Below are positions 1 to 5,812 of a stretch of DNA of 6,073 nt, piece after piece; the stretch's first letter is position 1, and each line of letters begins with the position of its first letter. The notes under the pieces are model-generated. The model was not told the origin of the DNA, made no database searches, and saw nothing but the letters and a program-made list of their open reading frames with translations. The DNA lies in assembly GCA_025352485.1 (NCBI GenBank), contig JANXTJ010000283.1:1-6073 (forward strand). The letters are read 5' to 3'. The DNA is from Salinibacterium sp. (GTDB lineage: Bacteria; Actinomycetota; Actinomycetes; Actinomycetales; Microbacteriaceae). Made by a program: the position numbers and the translations under genes.

Positions 1-38
1 TCTGCTGAGGCGAGGTACGCCTTCGACTTCTTGGGCAT
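1..38 (-). CDS. rplA: 50S ribosomal protein L1, N-terminal fragment (cut by window edge)
   Basis: Only the first 12 codons are inside the window, reading MPKKSKAYLASA, which fits the usual basic start of actinobacterial L1. L1 binds 23S rRNA at the mobile L1 stalk near the E site and, in many bacteria, also represses its own operon by binding the mRNA. The ATG overlaps the rplK stop by one base (TAATG). A GGTGG Shine-Dalgarno motif (46-50) lies inside the last rplK codons, seven bases before the ATG, so translation is probably coupled to rplK. Identity rests on the short N-terminus and on the conserved order secE-nusG-rplK-rplA. The rest lies off the left edge. Confidence 0.85.
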   Translation of the reverse strand, partial: MPKKSKAYLASA

Positions 39-469
39 TATGCGTCCACCGTGATTCCCATGGAGCGAGCGGTGCCCGCGATGATCTTCTCTGCTGCCTC
101 GACGTCGTTGGCGTTGAGGTCGACCATCTTGGTCTCGGCGATCTGGCGCAGCTGGTCTTTGGTGAGGCGTCCGACTTTCGAGGTGTGCGGGGTTCCTGAA
201 CCCTTTGCAACGCCCGCGGCCTTCTTGATGAGCTCTGCCGCCGGCGGCGTCTTCAGAACGAACGTGAACGAGCGGTCTTCGTAGACGGTGATCTCGACCG
301 GGATGACGTTGCCGCGCTGCGACTCGGTCGCCGCGTTGTAGGCCTTGCAGAATTCCATGATGTTGACGCCGTGCTGTCCCAGCGCCGGCCCGATGGGCGG
401 TGCGGGGTTGGCGGCGCCGGCCTTGATCTGAAGCTTAATCAGACCCGTGACCTTCTTTTTCGATGCCAT
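38..469 (-). CDS. rplK: 50S ribosomal protein L11
   Basis: The product, 143 aa, is the standard length for actinobacterial L11. It binds the GTPase-associated centre of 23S rRNA and takes part in factor binding and the stringent response. The N-terminal domain (about 1-70) carries the proline-rich NPAPPIGPALGQHGVNIMEF loop (21-40), where thiostrepton and micrococcin resistance changes map in this family. The RNA-binding C-terminal domain (about 76-143) includes SGTPHTSKVGRLT (91-103). The family signature is near the end as KIIAGTARSMGI (128-139). The ATG has an AAAGG ribosome-binding site six bases upstream. nusG lies 84 bases upstream with a GC-rich inverted repeat between them, and rplA overlaps the stop codon. 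Nothing is broken or unusual. Confidence 0.98.
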   Translation of the reverse strand: MASKKKVTGLIKLQIKAGAANPAPPIGPALGQHGVNIMEFCKAYNAATESQRGNVIPVEITVYEDRSFTFVLKTPPAAELIKKAAGVAKGSGTPHTSKVGRLTKDQLRQIAETKMVDLNANDVEAAEKIIAGTARSMGITVDA

Positions 470-489
470 TATTTTCCTTTTCTGTACGA

Positions 490-535
490 ACCGCCCCGAG
501 TTGGGTGGCTCTCCCGCGTCCCGGTTGGGGGCGGT
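490..535 (-). promoter_or_regulatory. GC-rich inverted repeat in the nusG-rplK spacer (possible leader hairpin)
   Basis: Perfect 8-base arms, accgcccc at 490-497 and ggggcggt at 528-535, enclose 30 bases. In the minus-strand transcript this would fold just before the rplK Shine-Dalgarno. No U-run follows it on the minus strand, so it is not a convincing terminator. In several bacteria L1 regulates translation through an rplK leader structure, and this is the right place for one. I could not match the L1-binding motif itself, so the role is inference. Confidence 0.35.
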
Positions 536-553
536 GGTATGCAGCGCTAAAGC

Positions 554-1588
554 TTACAGCTTGGTGACCTGATCGAAGCTGAGCTCGACCGGGGTCTCAC
601 GCTCGAAGAGCGAGACCAGCACAATGAGCTTGCCGCTCTCCGCCTTGATCTCGCTGATCGAGCCGGGCAGACCCGCGAACGAGCCTTCCTTGATCGTGAT
701 CGTCTCGCCGATCTCGAAGTCGATTTCGGCCGGGATGACGCGGCTCGCCGACTTGCCCTTGCCCGTGGCACCCTTGGCGGCCGGAGCCTCCACGATCTGC
801 ACGAGGCTCTTGAGCATGTCGAATGCCTCTTCGAAGCGCAGCGGGCGGGGGTTGTGCGAGTTGCCCACGAAGCCGGTCACGCCGGGAGTGTGGCGCACGA
901 CAGACCAGCTGTCCTCGTTGAGATCCATGCGCACGAGCACGTAGCCAGGGATGCGCACGCGGTTGACCAGTTTGCGCTGGCCGTTCTTGATCTCGACGAC
1001 ATCTTCCATCGGCACCTCGACCTGAAAGACGTAGTCCTCCATGGCCATCGAAACCTTGCGGTTGTCGATGTTCTGCTTCACGCGCTTCTCGAAGCCGGCG
1101 TACGAGTGGATGACGTACCACTTGCCCGGCTTGCCCTTCAGTTCGGTGCGGAACTCCTCGTAGGGGTCGACCTCGGCGGCGTCGGCCTCGGGATCGGTGC
1201 CCGCGTCAGCGGCTCCCGGGTCGGGCCCCACGTAGTCGCTGACCTCCGGCTGCTCTGCGGCCTCGTCTTCGGCCTCAAGCTCCGCCTCATCGTCGGTCGC
1301 CGCGACGGCGGCGTCAGCCTCCTCGACGGAATCAATCTCGAGCGCGTCGTCAACGGCGGCATCCGCCTCAGGGTCCATCGCGGCATCCAACGCTTCGAGC
1401 AGTCCGGCGAGATCGCCGTTCTCCTCGTTGTCGTCGTCTTCCTCGATGATGTGGATGGCTCCGTGCTCGGCCGACTCTTCTGACTCTTCTGCAGCGGCGA
1501 GCGAGTTACCCTCCTGGGCCTCGTCCTCTTCGGAGGATTGCTCTGCGGCCGTCGCGAGCTCGAAATCTTCGCGGTGGTTCTCAGACAC
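554..1588 (-). CDS. nusG: Transcription termination/antitermination protein NusG with long acidic N-terminal extension
   Basis: A 344-aa NusG, which binds RNA polymerase through its NGN domain to modulate pausing and uses its KOW domain to contact Rho or ribosomal protein S10. The NGN domain starts at GKWYVIHSYAGFEKRVKQN (155-173) and includes RIPGYVLVRM (212-221) and VRHTPGVTGFVG (231-242). A Lys/Ala/Gly linker (about 268-283) leads to the KOW domain FEIGETITIKEGSFAGLPG (291-309), ending TPVELSFDQVTKL. Residues 1-150 are an Asp/Glu/Ala-rich, low-complexity and probably disordered extension. E. coli NusG (181 aa) lacks this; extensions are common in actinobacteria. The start is GTG at 1588 with a modest AAAGAG site six bases upstream. 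It lies 58 bases downstream of secE and is probably co-transcribed with it. Confidence 0.97.
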   Translation of the reverse strand: MSENHREDFELATAAEQSSEEDEAQEGNSLAAAEESEESAEHGAIHIIEEDDDNEENGDLAGLLEALDAAMDPEADAAVDDALEIDSVEEADAAVAATDDEAELEAEDEAAEQPEVSDYVGPDPGAADAGTDPEADAAEVDPYEEFRTELKGKPGKWYVIHSYAGFEKRVKQNIDNRKVSMAMEDYVFQVEVPMEDVVEIKNGQRKLVNRVRIPGYVLVRMDLNEDSWSVVRHTPGVTGFVGNSHNPRPLRFEEAFDMLKSLVQIVEAPAAKGATGKGKSASRVIPAEIDFEIGETITIKEGSFAGLPGSISEIKAESGKLIVLVSLFERETPVELSFDQVTKL

Positions 1589-1620
1589 TTGAATCTCTTT
1601 TCAGTACGTGCTGTCAGGCG

Positions 1621-1635
1621 CGGCGGTGGCCGCCG
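1621..1635 (-). repeat. Small inverted repeat between secE and nusG
   Basis: A compact stem, cggcgg / ccgccg with a 3-base loop, sits in the 58-base secE-nusG spacer. There is no U-run after it in the direction of transcription, so it is unlikely to terminate the operon. It could pause or stabilise the mRNA, or be a chance product of GC-rich sequence. Confidence 0.3.
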
Positions 1636-1646
1636 AAGGACAAGGG

Positions 1647-1928
1647 CTAGCCGGCGACCGAGGGATTGCCGAACAGGAAGTTGACGAAGATGCTGAAGCC
1701 GAAATCGAGGCCGTAGACCAACAGCATCATGATGACCACGAAGACCAGAACGACGCCGGTGTAGCTAATCAGCTCGCGCCGAGTGGGCGTGACGACCTTT
1801 CGCAGCTCGGCCAGTACCTGACGCAGGAACAGTGCAACGCGACCGAAAGGGCTGCGACGCTGGGCGCGATCCAACTTCGCGTTTGCGACGACATCCTCGC
1901 TGGGCTCGTCGATGACATTTCTGGCCAC
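1647..1928 (-). CDS. secE: Preprotein translocase subunit SecE
   Basis: A 93-aa SecE, the small essential subunit that clamps SecY in the SecYEG protein-export channel of the cytoplasmic membrane. The charged N-terminus is followed by the conserved amphipathic helix FLRQVLAELRKVV (34-46) and the family motif TPTRRE (47-52). One strong membrane segment follows (about 57-74), then a shorter hydrophobic tail to about 86. Single-span SecE is usual outside the Enterobacteria. I chose the GTG at 1928 (MARNVIDEPS) because AGAAGG (1938-1943) lies nine bases before it. A TTG two codons upstream (1934) is only three bases from that site and would add two residues. It follows tRNA-Trp by 48 bases and precedes nusG, the classical arrangement. 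Confidence 0.95.
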   Translation of the reverse strand: MARNVIDEPSEDVVANAKLDRAQRRSPFGRVALFLRQVLAELRKVVTPTRRELISYTGVVLVFVVIMMLLVYGLDFGFSIFVNFLFGNPSVAG

Positions 1929-1937
1929 TCTCAACTA

Positions 1938-1943
1938 CCTTCT
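1938..1943 (-). promoter_or_regulatory. secE ribosome-binding site (decides the start)
   Basis: AGAAGG on the minus strand. Its spacing is nine bases to GTG 1928 and only three to TTG 1934, which favours the GTG as the secE start. Confidence 0.65.
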
Positions 1944-1976
1944 GGTTTGCCTCCCGCTATGACACGAGGGGACTTG

Positions 1977-2049
1977 CAGGGCGGACAGGACTTGAACCTG
2001 CAACCTGCGGTTTTGGAGACCGCTGCTCTACCAATTGAGCCACCGCCCT
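1977..2049 (-). tRNA. tRNA-Trp (anticodon CCA)
   Basis: A 73-base cloverleaf on the minus strand. The acceptor arms AGGGCGG (2049-2043) and CCGCCCT (1984-1978) pair fully, with discriminator G at 1977. The D arm is GCTC/GAGC. The anticodon stem GCGGT/ACCGC encloses the loop CTCCAAA, giving anticodon CCA, which reads UGG as tryptophan. The T arm is GCAGG-TTCAAGT-CCTGT with one G-U pair. The 3' CCA is not encoded (CAA follows the discriminator base) and must be added after transcription. It is the first gene of the secE-nusG-rplK-rplA cluster, as in many bacteria. Confidence 0.97.
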
Positions 2050-2127
2050 AAGTGCCGAACCGCTTGCTCCCACGCGCTTCACCCTGAAGAAGGCGCGCAA
2101 AAGCATGGCATTTCAACTACCGCGACC

Positions 2128-2133
2128 AGTGTA
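2128..2133 (-). promoter_or_regulatory. Candidate -10 box for the tRNA-Trp/secE transcript
   Basis: TACACT on the minus strand matches the actinobacterial TANNNT -10 pattern and is the only such match I found on that strand between the tRNA and 2340. It would place transcription start about 70 bases before the tRNA. No good -35 hexamer lies 16-18 bases upstream, so this is weak. Confidence 0.3.
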
Positions 2134-2264
2134 CGTCATCGCCCGAAGGGCTGGTGATGCGGGCCGGCGACACGAGCGGAGAGGCGTCCGGTAACGATTC
2201 TGAAATTTCTTCCGCAGTTCGCGTCATAGATCATCTTTGGTGCAGTCTCTTGGGTAAGCGGAGG

Positions 2265-2325
2265 CCAACCACCCCGCGAATACGGGCTTAACCAACCCAC
2301 TGCGGCGCAGGACCAACCATCCCGC
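2265..2325. repeat. Three imperfect CCAACC direct repeats
   Basis: Related 13-base units lie at 2265-2277 (ccaaccaccccgc), 2292-2304 (ccaacccactgcg) and 2313-2325 (ccaaccatcccgc), at steps of 27 and 21 bases. The first and third differ at one position. They lie between the two divergent transcription units and could be regulator sites. No known motif is recognised. Confidence 0.5.
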
Positions 2326-2372
2326 ACCACAGGCATCACACACCAGTCAGCACATGCAGGCGTCCAAGCTGA

Positions 2373-2457
2373 GATCAGGCAGCGTTCGTTTCGTCGACCT
2401 CTCGTTTGAGATCGACGATGATCAGGTCACAGCTTCCGCGTCCCAAAAAGGATCAGG
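2373..2457 (+). repeat. Three exact gatcagg heptamers upstream of the surface-protein gene
   Basis: Identical copies lie at 2373-2379, 2420-2426 and 2451-2457. The last runs into the AGGAAGG ribosome-binding site, and the middle one lies just after the hairpin at 2391-2418. Possible operator or RNA-binding sites, but coincidence is not excluded. Confidence 0.4.
2391..2418 (+). promoter_or_regulatory. Strong inverted repeat/hairpin in the leader of the surface-protein gene
   Basis: Arms tcgtcga (2391-2397) and tcgacga (2412-2418) pair fully. Inside them tctc (2400-2403) pairs with gaga (2408-2411) around a GTTT loop, leaving a 2-base CC bulge. That gives 11 pairs in 28 bases, about 37 bases before the ribosome-binding site. 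No T-run follows, so it is not a terminator. It could be an operator in DNA or an mRNA leader structure. Confidence 0.45.
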
Positions 2458-2461
2458 AAGG
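2455..2461 (+). promoter_or_regulatory. Ribosome-binding site of the surface-protein gene
   Basis: AGGAAGG lies eight bases before GTG 2470, an excellent Shine-Dalgarno at ideal spacing. It supports GTG 2470 as the true start. The ATG at 2485 is too far away, and the GTG at 2582 (first start in the main frame) has no such site. Confidence 0.75.
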
Positions 2462-2469
2462 TACCAGTC

Positions 2470-4405
2470 GTGTTTACACAACACATGCCGCGCACTGGAA
2501 AGTCAGTTCGGAAGACCACACCGTTCACCCGTATCGCCGCCGCAATCGGGGTGATCGCTCTCTGGGGGGGGCATCAGCCTCGTGGCCCCCGTCGCGGCGC
2601 TCGGTGCAACGACTCCTGTCTCGTACGCTCAGGGCCAATTCCTCTCTGGGACGGTGGCGGGCATGGATCTCGCGAGCATCGTGGAGCTCGCGAGCGCCGA
2701 GGCGCGCAACGACGGGACCCAGACGCTGCAGACTTCCAAAGACCCCTTCGATGCACAGGTGCTTCGGGCCGTCACGGTATCCCCACCCCAGAGAGCGCAG
2801 TTTGACCTCGGCAACTTTCTCGATGCCGGAGTTGTGCACCAATACGCGGAAGCCGAGAAAAACGGCGCGGCGATGGGCTCCTCCGGGGCTGTTGGCGACG
2901 ACGGCGCTATCGGGGTCGGCAAAGTGGGAACCGGTTCGGCCGGTGACCTCACGCTCGACCTGAACAAACTGCTCGACACCAAGTTTGCCGCCATTCTCAC
3001 CAACCTCAAGCTGGCTCTGAAGGCCGTGTCTGCCCAGGCGGTGGGCAAATCCTCTGTCGCCTCGGGTAACTACACGCTGGCCGGCGCGACGCTGACCTTC
3101 ACCAGCCCGGCGGTTGGCGGGCTCACGGGCAAAGTTGACGGCGCCCTCTCTGACCTGGATGCCCAGCTGGTCGGCCTCGGCGGCCCCAATGGCTCGCTCG
3201 GGGTCGCCCTCAAGAGGGTGCTCGACCCGGTGCTCGGGGTCACCGGCTCGTCGGCAAATGTCTCCGCCAGCGTGACCACTGACGCACACTCCGCCGTTCA
3301 GTCGCTGCTGACCGGTGACTACGGAAACGGTGCCGTGCACGTCAACCTGCAGACCGGCGAGGTGTCGGTTGACCTCGCAACCCTCCTCGGCGGCGACCTC
3401 AACAAGCTCCCGGTCAACACCGAGTTGCTCTCTGCCGATGTCATTGACAAGGCGTTAAAGGGCGTCACCGACACCGTGTCAACCCTGTCTGACCAGATCA
3501 TCGACAAAGTGAGACTCTCACTTGTCAACGCGCAGGTCAGCGTTCATGCCGACCTCGACCTGCTCACCGCGCAGGCGCCGACTACTACCTCGGCCTGTCA
3601 CGACATTCAGGTGCCGGTCTACGGCCTATTAGGCGCCCTCACTGGGTACACAACACAGTCCGTGTGCACCCTGGTGGCGGCTGCGGTGCCCGCCCTGCGC
3701 AGCACCGTAAAGGTTGCCATCGAGGGAACCGTCGACCAGATCGTGCACGGCACGACTGCAAAAGCGGATGCCGCGATCTCTCTTCTGGGCGGGGCGGTGA
3801 CTCCGGTGTTGAACGTGAACGGGATCGTCGCCGGGCTCGGGACGAGCCTCACCGACGGCCTGTTCGGCTCCACCGGTGCGCTCAGTCGGGTGACGGGAAG
3901 CCTGACCAGCAGGCTGGTCGCGCCCGCGGTGACCGGACTGCTCGGCAGCGATGGCGTGGGCTCCGTGCTGACCGACATCCTCTCGATCCGGGTCAATCTT
4001 CAGGAACTCTCGCCGGCGAGCCTGTGGGGAATGGGCACAGGGCAGATCTTCACCCAGACCGCGGTCAGGGTCACGGCGCTGAAGGCTCCCGGCTCGAGCA
4101 GCCTTGCCACGGTGAATGTTGCCGCGGCGAGCGTCGGCCCGAACGTGACAAAGGTCAACACGACCAGCACGCCGGCGGGCTGCACGACCAACTGTGATCT
4201 CACCACGAACGCCGATCCCTGCGTTCTGAACTGCACGAATGGCGTTCCGCTCTCGGCCGGCGCCATGGCAGCCAGGCTCGCCATGACGGGTGTCGGCATT
4301 GCCACGCTGATCGCCATTCTTCTCGCGCTTCTGGCAGCGGGTGCCTATCTGGCGCGAGAAGGCTACCGGCGTACCCACTCGGGCTCCGTGACCCCCGAGG
4401 AGTAA
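2470..4405 (+). CDS. Choice-of-anchor G-type secreted surface protein with LAXTG sorting signal; frame interrupted at a G8 tract
   Basis: A large exported, probably wall-anchored protein. Codons from GTG 2470 encode a basic N-terminus (MPRTGKSVRKTTPFTR) and the start of a hydrophobic core (IAAAIGVIALWGG). At the G8 run (2564-2571) the frame is lost, and as written it ends at 2805 after 111 codons. The long frame to 4405 starts just after the run, and its first usable start (GTG 2582) has no ribosome-binding site. Removing one G gives a continuous 644 aa with a complete signal peptide (IALWGGISLVAPVAALGA). The mature N-terminus GQFLSGTVAG (55-64) and the SSGAVGDDGAIGVG stretch resemble the choice-of-anchor G family. 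The end has paired cysteines (571, 575, 584, 588), LAMTG (603-607, sortase E type), a membrane helix (608-628) and a basic tail. Function is unknown; probably adhesion or envelope. The frame break may be phase variation, decay or a sequence error. Confidence 0.75.
2564..2571 (+). repeat. Homopolymer run of eight G inside the signal-peptide coding region
   Basis: Eight consecutive G (tct-G8-cat) mark the exact point where the signal-peptide frame and the main protein frame separate. G7 or G10 would join them; G8 does not. Runs like this are prone to slipped-strand change during replication and also to miscounting by some sequencing methods. Confidence 0.9.
4277..4291 (+). other. LAMTG cell-wall sorting motif codons
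   Basis: These five codons read LAMTG and are followed by 21 hydrophobic residues and the basic stretch AREGYRR. LAXTG is the motif associated with class E sortases of high-GC actinobacteria, instead of the LPXTG of class A. No sortase gene is in the window. Confidence 0.75.
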
Positions 4406-4417
4406 CCGGCAGCTCTC

Positions 4418-4467
4418 AAGCGGCCGGAATGGCCGGGTCTCCCAGCCCTCATTCCGGCCGCTTTTTT
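4418..4467 (+). terminator. Rho-independent terminator of the surface-protein gene
   Basis: A perfect 14-bp stem, aagcggccggaatg (4418-4431) with cattccggccgctt (4450-4463), has an 18-base loop and a run of six T (4462-4467). It begins 12 bases after the stop codon. The reverse direction has no comparable U-run. It should insulate the downstream aminotransferase from readthrough, so that gene needs its own promoter. Confidence 0.92.
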
Positions 4468-4499
4468 ACGTGACTCACCATCGCGCGCGGCGTGCCGCC

Positions 4500-4505
4500 T
4501 AAGCT
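4500..4505 (+). promoter_or_regulatory. -10 box for a leaderless aminotransferase transcript
   Basis: TAAGCT fits TANNNT and ends six bases before the GTG start at 4512, so transcription would begin at or next to the start codon. No Shine-Dalgarno lies in the 15 bases before the GTG, and a terminator ends at 4467. Together these favour a leaderless mRNA, which is common in actinobacteria. No clear -35 is present. Confidence 0.55.
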
Positions 4506-4511
4506 TGGGCC

Positions 4512-5708
4512 GTGACTTTCCCCCGCGTCTCCGCCCGAATTTCTGGTATCGCCGAGTCCGCCACCCTCAAGGTCGATGCCACGGCAAAGGCCCTGCAGGC
4601 TCAGGGCAAGCAGGTCATCAGTTACGCGGCGGGCGAGCCGGATTTCGCAACCCCCCAAAACATCGTCGAGGCCGCATCCCGAGCCGTGCTCGACCCCAAG
4701 AACTACCGGTACACGCCGGCAGCCGGCCTGCCCGAACTGCGTGAGGCGATTGCGGCGAAGACCCTGCGCGACAGCGGCTGGGGGGCCGCGGCGAGCCAAA
4801 TAATCGTGACCAATGGCGGCAAGCAGGCCGTGTATCAGGCTTTCGCGACGATCGTGGATCCCGGCGACGAGGTGCTGCTGCCGACGCCATACTGGACCAC
4901 CTACCCCGAGGCTGTGAAGCTGGCCGGCGGCGTTCCCATCGACGTATTCGCGGGTGCGGATCAGGATTACCTCGTGACGGTGGAACAACTCGAGGCCGCC
5001 CGCACAGACAAGACAAAGGTGCTGCTGTTCGTCTCACCCTCGAACCCGACCGGCTCGGTGTACTCGCCGGAGCAGGTTCGCGAAATCGGGCAATGGGCGC
5101 TCGAGAACGAACTCTGGGTAATCTCCGACGAGATCTACCAGAATCTGGTCTATGACGGCATCCGCGCGGTGTCGATTGTGGAGGCGGTACCCGAACTCAC
5201 CGACCGGGCGATTCTCGTGAATGGGGTGGCAAAAAGCTACGCCATGACCGGCTGGCGACTGGGCTGGATGGTCGGCCCGAACGACGTGATCAAGGCAGCA
5301 TCAAACCTCCAATCGCACCTGACCTCCAACGTGTCGAATATCTCGCAGCGCGCGGCGATCGAAGCGCTCACCGGCCCGCAAGACCAGGTCGAGGTCATGC
5401 GCGAGTCGTTTGAGAGACGCCGCAACGTGATCGTCGCCGAGCTCAACAAGATCGACGGGCTGTACTGCCCCACCCCTCGCGGCGCCTTCTACGTCTATCC
5501 GGATGTCACGGGGCTGCTGAACCGCGCCTGGGGCGGGGTCACCCCGACCACCTCCCTGGATCTTGCCGACCTCATCCTCAATCAGGCCGAAGTTGCCGTC
5601 GTTCCCGGCGAGGCATTCGGTCCGAGCGGATATCTTCGGCTCTCCTACGCCCTCGGTGACGCACCACTACTCGAGGGCGTTCAGCGCCTACAGAAGCTCT
5701 TCGCGTAA
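4512..5708 (+). CDS. aspC: Pyridoxal-phosphate-dependent aminotransferase, aspartate aminotransferase type
   Basis: A complete 398-aa cytoplasmic class I aminotransferase, moving an amino group between aspartate (or a similar amino acid) and 2-oxoglutarate through PLP. Seen in order: AGEPDFATP (40-48), YRYTPAAGLPELREAI (65-80), NGGKQAVY (101-108), PTPYWTTYPE (124-133) with the PLP-stacking aromatic W128, SPSNPTGSVYS (175-185) with N178, ISDEIY (204-209) with D206 and Y209, and VAKSYAMTGWRLGW (239-252) with Schiff-base lysine K241 and R249. VVPGEAFG (363-370) and YLRLSYAL follow, with R376 in the place of the substrate-carboxylate arginine. Length and residues are normal. Some bacterial relatives also use prephenate, so substrate range is uncertain. 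The GTG start gives the usual N-terminus VSARISGIAESATL and has no Shine-Dalgarno. In other actinobacteria this gene is next to tRNA-Trp/secE; here the surface-protein gene intervenes. Confidence 0.93.
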   Translation: MTFPRVSARISGIAESATLKVDATAKALQAQGKQVISYAAGEPDFATPQNIVEAASRAVLDPKNYRYTPAAGLPELREAIAAKTLRDSGWGAAASQIIVTNGGKQAVYQAFATIVDPGDEVLLPTPYWTTYPEAVKLAGGVPIDVFAGADQDYLVTVEQLEAARTDKTKVLLFVSPSNPTGSVYSPEQVREIGQWALENELWVISDEIYQNLVYDGIRAVSIVEAVPELTDRAILVNGVAKSYAMTGWRLGWMVGPNDVIKAASNLQSHLTSNVSNISQRAAIEALTGPQDQVEVMRESFERRRNVIVAELNKIDGLYCPTPRGAFYVYPDVTGLLNRAWGGVTPTTSLDLADLILNQAEVAVVPGEAFGPSGYLRLSYALGDAPLLEGVQRLQKLFA

Positions 5709-5812
5709 CGGCCGCGCAGGGGCGCCCGGCGAGGGCGGCGGCGGGACTGGGCGGCGCGGCTGGCCGGCGGCATCCTGTCCTCCACCGTCGGCGGAAGTTC
5801 CCCCGCTCCACA

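Larger units (their letters stand above)
2050..2469. other. 420-base spacer without a gene
   Basis: This separates the minus-strand tRNA/secE unit from the plus-strand surface-protein gene and should hold both promoters. I see no convincing protein gene: the short open frames here have no ribosome-binding sites and no recognisable product. It does hold a candidate minus-strand -10 box (2128-2133), three CCAACC-type direct repeats (2265-2325), three gatcagg heptamers (2373-2457), a strong hairpin (2391-2418) and the Shine-Dalgarno of the next gene (2455-2461). No clear plus-strand TANNNT box was found near the gene. Confidence 0.7.

Noticed and set aside
854..1483. Long plus-strand open frame (209 codons) opposite nusG
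   Set aside because: It is the antisense shadow of the Asp/Glu/Ala-rich nusG extension: GC-rich codons rarely give stops on the opposite strand. No ribosome-binding site and no recognisable protein.
1929..1976. Terminator between tRNA-Trp and secE
   Set aside because: I found no stable stem followed by a U-run in these 48 bases, so co-transcription is more likely.
1608..2051. Plus-strand 147-codon open frame spanning secE and tRNA-Trp
   Set aside because: It runs antisense through both secE and a complete tRNA, so it is not a gene.
1970..2060. tRNA-Trp as an integration (att) site for the neighbouring surface-protein block
   Set aside because: Integrases normally use the 3' end of a tRNA, which here faces secE; the extra gene lies on the 5' side. 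No repeated tRNA fragment and no integrase gene are visible in the window.
2525..3340. Minus-strand 271-codon open frame across the start of the surface-protein gene
   Set aside because: Arg/Gly-rich composition typical of a shadow frame in GC-rich DNA, no start signals and no family resemblance.
3629..4378. Minus-strand 249-codon open frame opposite the 3' half of the surface-protein gene
   Set aside because: Low-complexity Arg/Gly/His-rich shadow; the plus strand here encodes the cysteine motifs, the sorting signal and the membrane anchor.
2582..4405. GTG 2582 as the real start of the surface protein
   Set aside because: It has no ribosome-binding site and would remove most of the signal peptide, leaving a wall-anchor signal on a protein that could not be exported.
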